Positions 43,449-52,345 of a stretch of 64,000 bases of DNA are shown here, piece after piece. Position 1 is the first letter of the stretch. Each line of letters begins with the position of its first letter. The position numbers and the translations under genes were made by a program. This stretch comes from Phycisphaeraceae bacterium D3-23 (GTDB lineage Bacteria > Planctomycetota > Phycisphaerae > Phycisphaerales > Phycisphaeraceae): contig CP114179.1 in NCBI GenBank assembly GCA_039555135.1, forward strand, positions 4,216,001 through 4,280,000, in the 5' to 3' direction. A model generated the notes under the pieces. That model searched no databases. It saw nothing but the letters and a program-made list of their open reading frames with translations, and was not told the DNA's origin.

Positions 43449-44540
43449 GTGCCGCGAAGACCGACCGCCGCCAACCCCCGAGCGTTTTTGCCCGACTACA
43501 CCTCGAATCTTGACCTCGCCCAGGCCGCCGCGCTGCTCAAAGACGAGCGCGGATCGATCTGCGTCTTGACGCACACCAAGCCCGACGGCGACGCGGCCGG
43601 CTCCGTCGTCGCGCTGGTCACCGCGCTGCGGGCGATGGGCAAGAACGCACGCGGGCTGCTGGTCGAGCCCATCCTGCCGTCGCTCGAACCCCTCGCGCAG
43701 ACGCCGGGCATCGACCTCTACGACACCGAGCGCACGCTGCCCGCCGCCGACCGCTTCGTGATTGTCGATACCGGCGCCTGGTCGCAGATCGGGCCGCTCG
43801 CCGCGCTGGTCAAGCCCCGTGTCCGGGCGACACTGATCCTTGACCACCACCTGGCCGGCGATATCGATGCGGGCTACAAGTTCATCGACTCGACCGCCGC
43901 CGCCGCCGCCGAGATCGTCGCCGAGCTGATCCCGCTGCTGGTGGACGCGAAATCCCTGCCCCCCGACACGAAACAGACGATCCACGAGGCGCTCTTCACC
44001 GGCATCGCCTCCGACACCGGGTGGTTCAAGTTCTCCAACGCCACGCCCCGCACCCTCCGCCTCGCCGCCGACCTGCTCGAAGACGGCGTCGACCACGCCG
44101 ACCTCTACGGCCGACTGGAACAGTGCGAACGCGTCGAGAAGCTCGCGCTCCTCATCCGCGCCGTCGGTTCGCTCCAGCTCCTGGCCGACGGCCGGGCCGC
44201 GGTGATGACGCTGCGCTGCGCCGACTTCGAGGAGACCGGCGCAAGGCCCGAAGAGACCGAACGCCTCATCGACATCCCCCAGCAGGTCGGCACGATCCAG
44301 GTCATCGCACTCATCAGCGAGGTCCGCACCCCCGAGGGCGCCCAGACCCGGATCAGCTTCCGCAGCAAGCACGCCCCTGACGCGGTCAACGTCTCCGAGC
44401 TCGCCGGTCAGTTCGGCGGGGGTGGCCACGCCCGCGCGGCGGGGGCCCGGCTGGATGAGCCCGTCGATGCCGTCGCCCCACGGATCATCGAAGCGATCAC
44501 CCGGGCGGTGCAGATCACGTCTCATACGCCTGACGGTTGA
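43449..44540 (+). CDS. DHH-family phosphoesterase, NrnA-like
   Basis: A 363-residue protein of the NrnA/RecJ-like DHH family, which degrades short oligoribonucleotides and/or dephosphorylates 3'-phosphoadenosine 5'-phosphate. Metal-site motifs are THTKPDGDAAGS near residue 42 (the DxD motif), the signature LDHHLAGD and ASDTGWFKFSNATP. The C-terminal DHHA1 domain has QFGGGGHARAAGA. I start at GTG 43449, eight bases after ribF, so the two genes probably form an operon. No ribosome-binding site is evident. Ribosome binding and rbfA, the frequent neighbours of ribF/nrnA, are not visible. Confidence 0.9.
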   Translation: MPRRPTAANPRAFLPDYTSNLDLAQAAALLKDERGSICVLTHTKPDGDAAGSVVALVTALRAMGKNARGLLVEPILPSLEPLAQTPGIDLYDTERTLPAADRFVIVDTGAWSQIGPLAALVKPRVRATLILDHHLAGDIDAGYKFIDSTAAAAAEIVAELIPLLVDAKSLPPDTKQTIHEALFTGIASDTGWFKFSNATPRTLRLAADLLEDGVDHADLYGRLEQCERVEKLALLIRAVGSLQLLADGRAAVMTLRCADFEETGARPEETERLIDIPQQVGTIQVIALISEVRTPEGAQTRISFRSKHAPDAVNVSELAGQFGGGGHARAAGARLDEPVDAVAPRIIEAITRAVQITSHTPDG

Positions 44541-44661
44541 AAACCTGACGGATCGCGACGTTCAAAAACGTTACCAGTGTGGGAAAGTTGTCGCCTGCCC
44601 GATGCGGGGTGTCGGCAAGGCTCAACTCACTAATTTTTCCTACATTTAGCCATCCCGCCCC

Positions 44662-44689
44662 TTGCATCCACTAGATGTAGCGGTATAGT
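44662..44689 (+). promoter_or_regulatory. Promoter of dcd
   Basis: -35 TTGCAT (44662-44667), 16-nt spacer, -10 TATAGT (44684-44689), in the 242-nt gap after the DHH gene; predicted leader of about 87 nt. Confidence 0.55.
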
Positions 44690-44782
44690 GCCTTGAACGC
44701 AGGTCATCTCACTGCGGTTCAGTGCCACGATTTCTAACCGAGCGGACCCCGGGACCTCCCCGGACCGAGGACGAAAAGCAGC

Positions 44783-45355
44783 GTGCCCGTACTTAGCGAC
44801 CACCAGATCCGCGACGCCCTTGCCGTCGAGCCCTTCGAGCCCGCCGTGAAACGTGAGGGCAAGATCTCCTACGGCGTGTCGAGCTACGGCTACGACGTCC
44901 GCGTCGGATCGCTCTTCAAGATCTTCACCAACGCGCCGCTCGACGGCGGCGCTTCGATCGTCGACCCCAAAAAATTCGACGACCGAAACTTCGTCACTGT
45001 CGACACCGACACGACCGGCAAGGACCACGTCATCATCCCGCCCAACAGCTTCGCGCTGTGCGAGACGGTCGAGACCTTCCGCATCCCGCGCGATGTGCTC
45101 GTGATTTGTGTCGGCAAGAGCACCTACGCCCGCTGCGGCATTATCGTGAACGTGACGCCGCTCGAGCCCGAGTGGCGCGGCAAGGTGACGATCGAGATCA
45201 GCAACACGACCCCGCTGCCCGCAAAAATATACGCCCACGAGGGCATCGCGCAGATGATCTTCCTGCGGGCCGAGAAGCCGTGCGAGATCAGCTACGCGGA
45301 CAAGAACGGGAAGTACCAGGACCAGTCGGGTCTGGTGCTGCCGAAGGTGGATTGA
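44783..45355 (+). CDS. dcd: dCTP deaminase
   Basis: Deaminates dCTP to dUTP, feeding thymidylate synthesis. The 190-residue trimeric enzyme of the dUTPase-like fold has [14 protein letters not shown] near residue 30, the active-site block [19 protein letters not shown] and a C-terminal [20 protein letters not shown]. This family also contains bifunctional deaminase/dUTPases; the sequence cannot exclude that. It starts with GTG 44783, with GGACGAAAAG upstream as a weak ribosome-binding site, and has a promoter at 44662. A structured intergenic region follows. Confidence 0.95.
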   Translation: MPVLSDHQIRDALAVEPFEPAVKREGKISYGVSSYGYDVRVGSLFKIFTNAPLDGGASIVDPKKFDDRNFVTVDTDTTGKDHVIIPPNSFALCETVETFRIPRDVLVICVGKSTYARCGIIVNVTPLEPEWRGKVTIEISNTTPLPAKIYAHEGIAQMIFLRAEKPCEISYADKNGKYQDQSGLVLPKVD

Positions 45356-45471
45356 ACCCAAACGCGATTCAAGGATTCGGTGATTCGACAACTCGGCTTA
45401 TGCATGACTGCATGAGGGAATCGGGCGTGGCACACCTCAGGACGAGGCATGATGACACGGATTGGCGGGGC

Positions 45472-45621
45472 GGGCCTTAGGCGTCTCGCTTCAGGGCATG
45501 GAGCCCGGTCGGGGCGCTGCTCCGAAAGGCCCAACCCGCTGCCTGGCCAGGGCTGGCCAAACGCTCGCTTCCTTCTCCCTCCCCCTCCCCGGGATGCCCA
45601 CCAGCCCGGGGAGGGTTTTTT
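45472..45621 (+). ncRNA. Candidate structured RNA with its own terminator
   Basis: In the 336-nt gap between dcd and the sulfatase gene. A stem GGGCCTT (45472-45478) / AAGGCCC (45526-45532) encloses two hairpins: GGGC-ATGGA-GCCC (45494-45506) and TCGGGGC-GCT-GCTCCGA (45509-45525). After it come TGGCCA-GGGC-TGGCCA (45544-45559) and the terminator at 45583. No open frame explains it. It does not show the conserved loops of SRP RNA, RNase P RNA or tmRNA. It could be a small RNA, or the structured 3' end of the dcd transcript. Confidence 0.4.
45583..45621 (+). terminator. Strong Rho-independent terminator
   Basis: Perfect 11-bp stem CCCTCCCCGGG / CCCGGGGAGGG (45583-45593 and 45605-45615), then TTTTTT. 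It ends either the dcd transcript, 228 nt after the stop, or the candidate RNA. Confidence 0.9.
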
Positions 45622-45691
45622 GTGCGCAGAGGCGGCGTAGCAAGGTCTACGTTGCATGATTCCGGATTGCGAAACAACACGCGTTGATTGA

Positions 45692-47212
45692 TTACCGCGC
45701 GACCGGCGCTTCGCGGATCGCCTCAAGCCGCTCGCGCATCGTGCGGACGCGGTCGGGGTGTTCGTCGGCGAGGTTCGTCGTCTCGCCGGGGTCTTCGGCC
45801 AGGTTGTACAGCCCGCCGGGCTCGGGGAGCTCGGCGCGGCGCCACGGGCCGAGCCCCTCGCGGGTTCGGCCGGGCGGGATGTATTTCCAGTGGCCGATGC
45901 GGATCGCGATCCGACCCGCGTGTTCGATGATGTGGTCCCGGCCGATCTCGGACCGACCCAGCAGTGCGGCAAGCACATCCGCGCTGTCGGGGCACTGGAC
46001 AGCCTCGAGCGTCTGCCCCGTCATCGCCGCGAATGATGCGCCGAAATCCACCTGACTCACCAGCGCGTCGCTCACACCGGGCTCGACGGTTCCGGGCCAG
46101 CTCACGATGAACGGCACACGCGTCCCGCCCTCAAACAGCGAGTACTTCCCGCCGCGCAGCGGGCCCGACGGCGTGTGGTCGCCCAATAACTCGTTGGCCT
46201 GGTCCTTGTAGCCGTCGTCGAGCACCGGGCCGTTGTCGCTGGTGAGGATGATGAGCGTGTCCTCAGTGAGCCCGAGCGTTTCGAGTTTCTGCATCACCTG
46301 GCCCACGCACCAGTCGAACTGCACAATCGAGTCGCCGCGCGGGCCCTGGCCCGAGACGCCGGCGAAGCGCGGGTGGGGCAGGCGCGGGACGTGGTTGTCG
46401 TGCGTCGCGAAGTAGAGGAAGAACGGGGCGTCTTGATTGTCCTCTATAAAGTCGAGCGCCTTGGTGGTGAAGTCGTCGGCCATCGCCTCGTCGTCCCAGA
46501 GCGCCGCCGCGCCGCCGGTCATGTAGCCGATGCGACCGACGCGATTAACCACAGCGGCGTTGTGGCCGTGGGACCAGTCCATGACCAGGGTGTCGCGGTC
46601 GCGCCGCCCGTCGGGCTCGCCGGGGAAGTTTTGCCCGCCGTAGCGGACGCGGATCGGGTCGTCGGGGTCGAGCCCGACGACGTGTCGCCCCTCGATGTAG
46701 ACGCAGGGCACACGGTCGCCCGTCGCGGCCATGATGAACTGGTAGTCGAACCCGATGTCGAGCGGGGCGGGGGTGATCTCGCCGTTCCAGTCGACGGGGT
46801 CCTGGCGCGAGCCCAGCCCGAGGTGCCACTTGCCCACGACGCCGGTCACGTAGCCCGCGTCCTGCATGAGGGAAGCGACGGTCGGGCTGCCCGGCGCGAT
46901 GACCATGGCCGCGTCGCCGCGCGCGATGCCCGTGCCCTGCTGGCGGAAGGCGTACATCCCCGTGAGCATCGCGAACCGGCTGGGCGTGCAGGTCGCCGAC
47001 GGGCAGTAGCCGTTGGTGAAGCGCAGCCCCTGCTCGGCGAGCGCGTCGACGTTCGGTGTCGGGATCGTCCCGCCGTAGCACCCGAAGTCGCCGTAGCCGA
47101 TGTCGTCGGCGTAGATGATGATGACGTTGGGCGTGTCTTGGGCCGCAGCCGCTGCCGCGAGGACGAGCGCCAGCGCGAAACAAACAGCGAGACGACAGCC
47201 ATCCATCAGCAT
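45692..47212 (-). CDS. Secreted sulfatase (arylsulfatase family, type I)
   Basis: Hydrolyses sulfate esters, probably on algal polysaccharide. The 506-residue protein has a signal peptide (about 1-25, LAVCFALALVLAAAAAAQ). The metal-binding start of the fold is NVIIIYADDIGYGDFGCYG, and the sulfatase signature CTPSR (residues 75-79) contains the Cys converted to formylglycine. Further motifs are GKWHLG and TSDNGPV. Start ATG 47212, with GGAG 7 nt upstream; ATG 47206 is an alternative. The gene begins 16 nt after the stop of the heme lipoprotein gene, so the two are cotranscribed. No formylglycine-generating enzyme gene is in the window. Confidence 0.93.
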   Translation of the reverse strand: MLMDGCRLAVCFALALVLAAAAAAQDTPNVIIIYADDIGYGDFGCYGGTIPTPNVDALAEQGLRFTNGYCPSATCTPSRFAMLTGMYAFRQQGTGIARGDAAMVIAPGSPTVASLMQDAGYVTGVVGKWHLGLGSRQDPVDWNGEITPAPLDIGFDYQFIMAATGDRVPCVYIEGRHVVGLDPDDPIRVRYGGQNFPGEPDGRRDRDTLVMDWSHGHNAAVVNRVGRIGYMTGGAAALWDDEAMADDFTTKALDFIEDNQDAPFFLYFATHDNHVPRLPHPRFAGVSGQGPRGDSIVQFDWCVGQVMQKLETLGLTEDTLIILTSDNGPVLDDGYKDQANELLGDHTPSGPLRGGKYSLFEGGTRVPFIVSWPGTVEPGVSDALVSQVDFGASFAAMTGQTLEAVQCPDSADVLAALLGRSEIGRDHIIEHAGRIAIRIGHWKYIPPGRTREGLGPWRRAELPEPGGLYNLAEDPGETTNLADEHPDRVRTMRERLEAIREAPVAR

Positions 47213-47228
47213 CACAAAACTCCGGGGG

Positions 47229-49922
47229 TTACTCGGCAAACATCGCGTGGTCGGCATCGCCGGCGGACATCAAGTACGCGATCAGATCACGCAGCTCGTC
47301 CGGGTTCATCGGGTCGACCAGCCCGGTCTGCATGGGCGAGACGGGTGAGAACACGATCGAGGCGATGTCGCCGCGCGGCAGGTCCATGGTCTGCGACAGG
47401 TCGGTGTTGCTCGTGGCGATACGGACGAGTTCGTCATTCTGCAGGACAATCCGGCCGACGCGTTCTTCGCCGTTGTTGAGTGTGACGATCGACTGCGCGT
47501 ACTGGTCGGTGATGTCGCGGCTGGGCTCGACGATGTGTGTGATGAGGTCGCTGAGCGAGTAGGTACCGCTGACGGTCGAGAGGTCCGGGCCGATCGCGCC
47601 GCCGTCGCCGGCGAAGCGGTGGCACTGGGCGCAGAGCGCGGACTGGTAGAGCTCGGCCCCGCGCTCGAAGCTGCGCCCGGTGAGTTTGCCCTCGACGGCG
47701 TTGACGGCCTCGGCCGTGGTCCACGCACGGCCCGGGCCCAGCGGCGCGCCGGGGGGCGGGTCGTTGGCGTCGGGGTTGGGCAGCGTCGCGATGTAGGCGT
47801 CCATCGCGGCGCGCTGGGCGGGCGGGCAGGCGTCCAGGGCTTGCTGCTGGATCTGGTCGACGAAGCCGCGGTAGCTGTTGCCGCCATCGGCGCGCATCGC
47901 GCGGTTGAGCCAGAGGAAGTACGAGCGTCGCTGGGCCTCGGTCCAGCCGGTCTGAAGGTTTCGGAGCATGAACGCGAAGTTGAGCTTTCGCGTGGGCGGT
48001 GGGTTGTGGAGCATCTGACCGATCGCGCCGCCGTACTGGTCGCTGCGCGCGACGAGGTGGGCCCAGTTGGGGGGCTGCGGCGAGCCGGGCGCGGTCATGA
48101 GCGCGAGCGACTTGTCGATTACGTTCGGGCTTTCGAGGTAGATGAGCAGCCGGGCGAGCTCGGCGTTGACGTCTGCGTGGTTGCTGGGGAATCGCGGGTC
48201 AATTGCATCGATCATCGTCTGCTTCTGGCTCGCATCAGGCGGCGCGAGGCGGATAAACGCGAGTTGGTAGACACGCAGGAGAGACAGGCGTTGCTGGGGC
48301 GAGAGGGACTCGTCTTCGAGCCGAAGTGCAGCGGTGACTAGCGCGGGCTGGTCGTCGGCGCTTCCCAGCCGGGCGAGCGCGAGCAGCGCCTCGATCGACG
48401 CGGCGGGGTTCGTTTCATCGAGCGCTCGTTGCCGCCAGCGTTCGATGGGCTGGTGCTCGAGCGCGGTCCGCGCGGCGTATCGGACGAATCGGTCCTTGTG
48501 GCCCAGCGCGGGCCAGAGCGTGTCGATCGCCTCGGCGGGGGCGTCGGCGGTATGGAGCGCTTCGAGCTGATGGCGCAGCTTCGCCTCGGCCGAAGGCGCG
48601 GGCGGTGCAGGAGCCGGAGAGGTATCGCGGACGCCGAAGTAGTGGACGCGGTAGAGGCGGGACTGGGTCCGTCGGCCGCCGGTGGCGAAGTACATTGCGC
48701 CGTCCTCACCGATCACCGCATCGGTCAGCGGGAGTGGCTTGGACGCGACAAACTCTTCGACCTCGGCGCCGTAGGTCGCGCCGTCGGGCGAAAGGTGCAG
48801 GGCGTACATTGTGCCGAAGGTCCAGTCGAGGATGAACAGCGCGTCTTGGTAGGCGTGTGGGAAGGCTGCGCCGGTGCCGAACACGACACCCGTCGGCGAG
48901 CCCGGGCCGATATCGACCACCGGCGGGAGCGAGTCGGGGTAGTAGGTCGGCCACTTGCCCGTGCCGCTGCGCCAGCCGAACTCGCTGCCGCTTACGGCGT
49001 GGCACACGCGCGTCGGCCGATACCACGGCGCGCCCATGTCCCACTCCATGTCCGCGTCGTAGGTGAACAGTTCGCCCGCGCGGTTGAGCGCGATGTCGTA
49101 CTGATTGCGGTAGCCGATACTGATGAGCTCGACATCGCTGCCGTCGGGGCTGACTTCGAGGATGAACCCGCCGGGGGCGAGCTTGCCCGCGGCGTGGCCG
49201 TTGGCGTCCCACTCGCGCTTCAAGAGGTGGTCTTCGCCCCAGACCTGCGGGACGCGACTGCTCGTGATCGGCGGCAGGTCGATGTGGTTGCCGCAGCAGA
49301 CGATGAGCGATTCGCCGTCGTGCGACACGATGATGGCGTGCTGGCCGTGCTCGCCGCCGCCCTGCATGATCGGCAGCACGTGATCGGACTGGTCGAGCGT
49401 GCCGTCGCCGTCGCTGTCGGTCACGCGGAACATGCCCTTGCCCGACACCATGACGTAAAGCGAATCGAACGCCCAGCACAGCCCCTGCGCCCCGCCGAGG
49501 TTGAGCCCGAGGGACTCGACCTGTGTATCCGTTTCGTATTCGCCGACAGGTGCGGGGGTGACCCGGTAGACCTCGCCGTACTGGTCGGCCGCGAAGAGCG
49601 TGTTCCCCGGACCCGCCGCGAGCGCGACCCACGACCCCTGGGTCTCGCCCGGGACGTCGTAGAGCACCTCGGCTTGGAAGCCCGGCGGCACCGCGACACC
49701 AAGGTCTGCACGCGGGTTTACCGGCGCGTCGGGCTCGACGATGGCCTCTTCGACCTCGGAGGTGTCGGCGTTATCGTCGGCGGGCCCATCTTTGCCGCGC
49801 TCAGAGCCGCCGCCGCAGCCGACGATGTTGACTAGCGGGATGCCGATCATGAATGCGATGGCAGCGCTGCGCGCGGTGGTGTCCAAGGCACTGACCAGAG
49901 TGTGCTTCACGGTGTGGATCAT
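47229..49922 (-). CDS. PVC-type beta-propeller/HEAT/cytochrome c lipoprotein
   Basis: An 897-residue protein of the membrane-bound dehydrogenase type found in Pirellula/Verrucomicrobium relatives. It is a predicted lipoprotein (LVNIVGC, Cys36, then an acidic linker). A glucose/sorbosone-dehydrogenase-like propeller follows (about 75-430), then a HEAT-like region (about 445-690). The C-terminal heme-binding cytochrome c domain has CAQCH at 764-768, with a likely Met ligand near PMQTGL. It probably oxidises a sugar-like substrate in the periplasm and passes electrons to heme. The adjacent sulfatase suggests a role in sulfated-glycan use. Confidence 0.88.
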   Translation of the reverse strand: MIHTVKHTLVSALDTTARSAAIAFMIGIPLVNIVGCGGGSERGKDGPADDNADTSEVEEAIVEPDAPVNPRADLGVAVPPGFQAEVLYDVPGETQGSWVALAAGPGNTLFAADQYGEVYRVTPAPVGEYETDTQVESLGLNLGGAQGLCWAFDSLYVMVSGKGMFRVTDSDGDGTLDQSDHVLPIMQGGGEHGQHAIIVSHDGESLIVCCGNHIDLPPITSSRVPQVWGEDHLLKREWDANGHAAGKLAPGGFILEVSPDGSDVELISIGYRNQYDIALNRAGELFTYDADMEWDMGAPWYRPTRVCHAVSGSEFGWRSGTGKWPTYYPDSLPPVVDIGPGSPTGVVFGTGAAFPHAYQDALFILDWTFGTMYALHLSPDGATYGAEVEEFVASKPLPLTDAVIGEDGAMYFATGGRRTQSRLYRVHYFGVRDTSPAPAPPAPSAEAKLRHQLEALHTADAPAEAIDTLWPALGHKDRFVRYAARTALEHQPIERWRQRALDETNPAASIEALLALARLGSADDQPALVTAALRLEDESLSPQQRLSLLRVYQLAFIRLAPPDASQKQTMIDAIDPRFPSNHADVNAELARLLIYLESPNVIDKSLALMTAPGSPQPPNWAHLVARSDQYGGAIGQMLHNPPPTRKLNFAFMLRNLQTGWTEAQRRSYFLWLNRAMRADGGNSYRGFVDQIQQQALDACPPAQRAAMDAYIATLPNPDANDPPPGAPLGPGRAWTTAEAVNAVEGKLTGRSFERGAELYQSALCAQCHRFAGDGGAIGPDLSTVSGTYSLSDLITHIVEPSRDITDQYAQSIVTLNNGEERVGRIVLQNDELVRIATSNTDLSQTMDLPRGDIASIVFSPVSPMQTGLVDPMNPDELRDLIAYLMSAGDADHAMFAE

Positions 49923-50030
49923 GATTGGTGGGCTCGAGAAAGGAACTGCGAGTTGAAAAGGAGAACGCCGGGGCTCGGCATCGGCTGCTATTCTAAGACA
50001 ATCGAGTCCCGTACGGCGTCGTACCTTACT

Positions 50031-52325
50031 ATGACCGAGTCACGCCCAAACGATCGCACGGCCAACAGCGCAACCACCACTCGGTGGCTTCTGCTCATGG
50101 CCGGGACGCTGGTCGCGGTCCCCGCATTACTCCCGCTGGTCGTCGGGTTCCTGCCGCGCCTCTACTTTGAGACCGATCCGCGACACGCGTACGACCCGAC
50201 GATGTTCACGATGTTCGGCCCAGCCGGGGCGGTGGTGCTGCACACGGTGAGCATCGCCTGCGCATGGTTAGCAATGACGATCGCGGTGGCGCTGGGCGGA
50301 ACGCTCCGGAAGGCCGTACTCTTGCTTGCGGGCGTCGGCGCGGCCGCCGCGGTGTGGCAGGGGCTCCAGCACGCGGAGAACCTCGCCACGATGTCGGCCT
50401 GGATCGCGGGTGTTGCGCTGGCCGTCGCGGCGGCGCATGTCGGTCATTTTGTGGTCGCACGGCGCTGGATGGCCGCGCTGGTGATTGCGATGCTCGTACC
50501 CGTTGGATTGCAGGCGGGCTATGACGTGCTCGTGCAGAAGCCGCGCGATATCGCGTGGTGGCATGCGAACGAGGCGGAGGTCCTCGAGCAGCGCGGCATC
50601 GAGGCGGGCTCGGCGCAGCACCAATTGCTCGAACGCCGGGCCTTGTCGAACGACGCGACCGGGGCGTTTGGCTTTTCAAACGCGCTGGGCACCCTGGCGG
50701 CGGGCGGCGCGGTGCTTGCGTTGTGCGTTGGGGTCGGCGGGGCGCTGTCACGCCGCGAGCGTGGCCAGCCCGCGGTGATCCTTGCACTGATGGCGGGTGG
50801 GTGCGGGGTCTCGGCGGTGTGGTTCACACACTCCACCGGGTCACTGGGGGCGTTGTTGATCGGGCTGGCGATCGCGGGGGTGACGGCTTTACTGCTGCGG
50901 ACACGAGCACGCAAGGTAGCCCCGCCGCTCGCGCTCTGCACGTTGGCGATCCCGATTATCGCAGTGCTTGTGCGTAGCGTGTTGGGGCCGCCGGACTCGA
51001 TGGCCGGGGAGCGAAGTCTGCTTTTTAGGTTCCACTACTGGGAGGCCAGCGCACGGCTGTTCGTAGAGGGGATGCCGGGCTCCGCATTCGTCGGTGTGGG
51101 GCCGCACGGCTTTGCACAGGGCTACCTGATGCACAAAAACCCACTCAACCCCGAGAACGTTGGAAGTGCGCACAACGTCCTGGTCGATCTGGCCGCGATG
51201 CTTGGGCTGGGCGGCGTCGCGTGGTCCGCGCTCGTGCTGGGCTTCCTGTTTTTTGCGGGGCGCGCAGTGTATGGAGAGACAGAGAAAAACTACATTCCCA
51301 AAGCGGCACGCAACGGTGAATCGGGTAAGACACCCGGCGTGCCACTGCTGCGTCGGCCGCACGTGATCGCGGCGTGCACCTGTGCTGCCGTCCTCTTCGG
51401 CACGCAGTACGCGCTGCAGTCGGCGATGATGGACGCGGAACTGGCGCTGGTCTGGCTCGCGGGGCTGGTGGGCTTTGTGGCAGTGGCGTCGGCGGTTGGG
51501 GCGTGGGAGCGGCTCCCGCCGGTCGCGCTGCGCTTGGGGCTGCTCGGCTTAGCCGTTGCGGTGCTGGTGCAGAGCCAATTCGACATGGCGTTTGCGCTGA
51601 TGGCGACGGCGGGGCCCGCGTGGTTCTTCGTTGGGCTGTCAGGCGCGGGGGAAGACACCGCGCCGAACGTGCGCCCACGCTTTGAGGGCATCGGCGGGGC
51701 GGTGCTGGCAAGCGGCGTGGTCTTGGCCGTGCTGTTCGCAGTGGCATTCGCATCGCCGATGGTTCGGCATCAGTCCCAACTCGCCAAGGCCAGTCGATGG
51801 CTTTCGATCGAACGGCCCTACGAGGCGCTCGCCGCATTGGAAGAAGCCCAGGCGATCCTGCCCAGCGACCCGTCGGCGCTGCGGTGGATCGTCGCGCTGC
51901 GGCGAGACGAGATGCTTGCGCTCGCGTCGCACGGCGATAAAGACGGCGCGCGGCGTGCCTACGGCCTCGCGCTCCGACCGATCATGGCACAGTACGAGCT
52001 GGGGCATGTGTCAGTATCGACCGACCGCCTGCACATCGGCCTGCTGCGCGAGGCGTCGGTGGTGCTCGATGAACCCCAGCTCCGTGACGAGGCGATCAAG
52101 CTGCAACGCGCACTCGCCGAGCGTGCCCCGCACAGCTTGCAGGATGCGGTCACGCTTGGCGACATGCTCTGGGACCGCGGCGACCGTGCTGAGGCAAGAC
52201 TCGCCTACAAGCGCGCGCTGCGCATCGACGAAGACCTCTACCTGGACACCGCGATGCAGTTCGACCCGCCGCAGCGCGAACGCATCCAGGCCCGGCTGCA
52301 AGAGCCGGATGCAGGCGACTCGTAA
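50031..52325 (+). CDS. O-antigen ligase/polymerase-like membrane protein with C-terminal helical repeats
   Basis: A 764-residue multi-spanning protein: about 12 membrane helices up to residue 590. The Wzy_C-type periplasmic block has RFHYWEASARLFVEG, VGVGPHGFAQGY and GSAHNVLVDLAAMLGLGG, the conserved Arg/His/Gly pattern of O-antigen ligases. The C-terminal 170 residues are TPR-like helices (EALAALEEAQAILPSDPSA and DRAEARLAYKRALRIDEDL). It would join or polymerise a lipid-linked glycan at the outer face of the cytoplasmic membrane. I start at ATG 50031; the longer frame overlaps the divergent heme gene. No glycosyltransferase genes are near, so its partner pathway is unseen. Confidence 0.8.
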   Translation: MTESRPNDRTANSATTTRWLLLMAGTLVAVPALLPLVVGFLPRLYFETDPRHAYDPTMFTMFGPAGAVVLHTVSIACAWLAMTIAVALGGTLRKAVLLLAGVGAAAAVWQGLQHAENLATMSAWIAGVALAVAAAHVGHFVVARRWMAALVIAMLVPVGLQAGYDVLVQKPRDIAWWHANEAEVLEQRGIEAGSAQHQLLERRALSNDATGAFGFSNALGTLAAGGAVLALCVGVGGALSRRERGQPAVILALMAGGCGVSAVWFTHSTGSLGALLIGLAIAGVTALLLRTRARKVAPPLALCTLAIPIIAVLVRSVLGPPDSMAGERSLLFRFHYWEASARLFVEGMPGSAFVGVGPHGFAQGYLMHKNPLNPENVGSAHNVLVDLAAMLGLGGVAWSALVLGFLFFAGRAVYGETEKNYIPKAARNGESGKTPGVPLLRRPHVIAACTCAAVLFGTQYALQSAMMDAELALVWLAGLVGFVAVASAVGAWERLPPVALRLGLLGLAVAVLVQSQFDMAFALMATAGPAWFFVGLSGAGEDTAPNVRPRFEGIGGAVLASGVVLAVLFAVAFASPMVRHQSQLAKASRWLSIERPYEALAALEEAQAILPSDPSALRWIVALRRDEMLALASHGDKDGARRAYGLALRPIMAQYELGHVSVSTDRLHIGLLREASVVLDEPQLRDEAIKLQRALAERAPHSLQDAVTLGDMLWDRGDRAEARLAYKRALRIDEDLYLDTAMQFDPPQRERIQARLQEPDAGDS

Positions 52326-52345
52326 ACCTGTAACGCTTTCGATCT

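Noticed and set aside
45450-45621. SRP RNA, RNase P RNA or tmRNA
   Set aside because: The conserved GGAAG loop of SRP RNA, the RNase P core and any tRNA-like end are missing, so I list only a candidate structured RNA.
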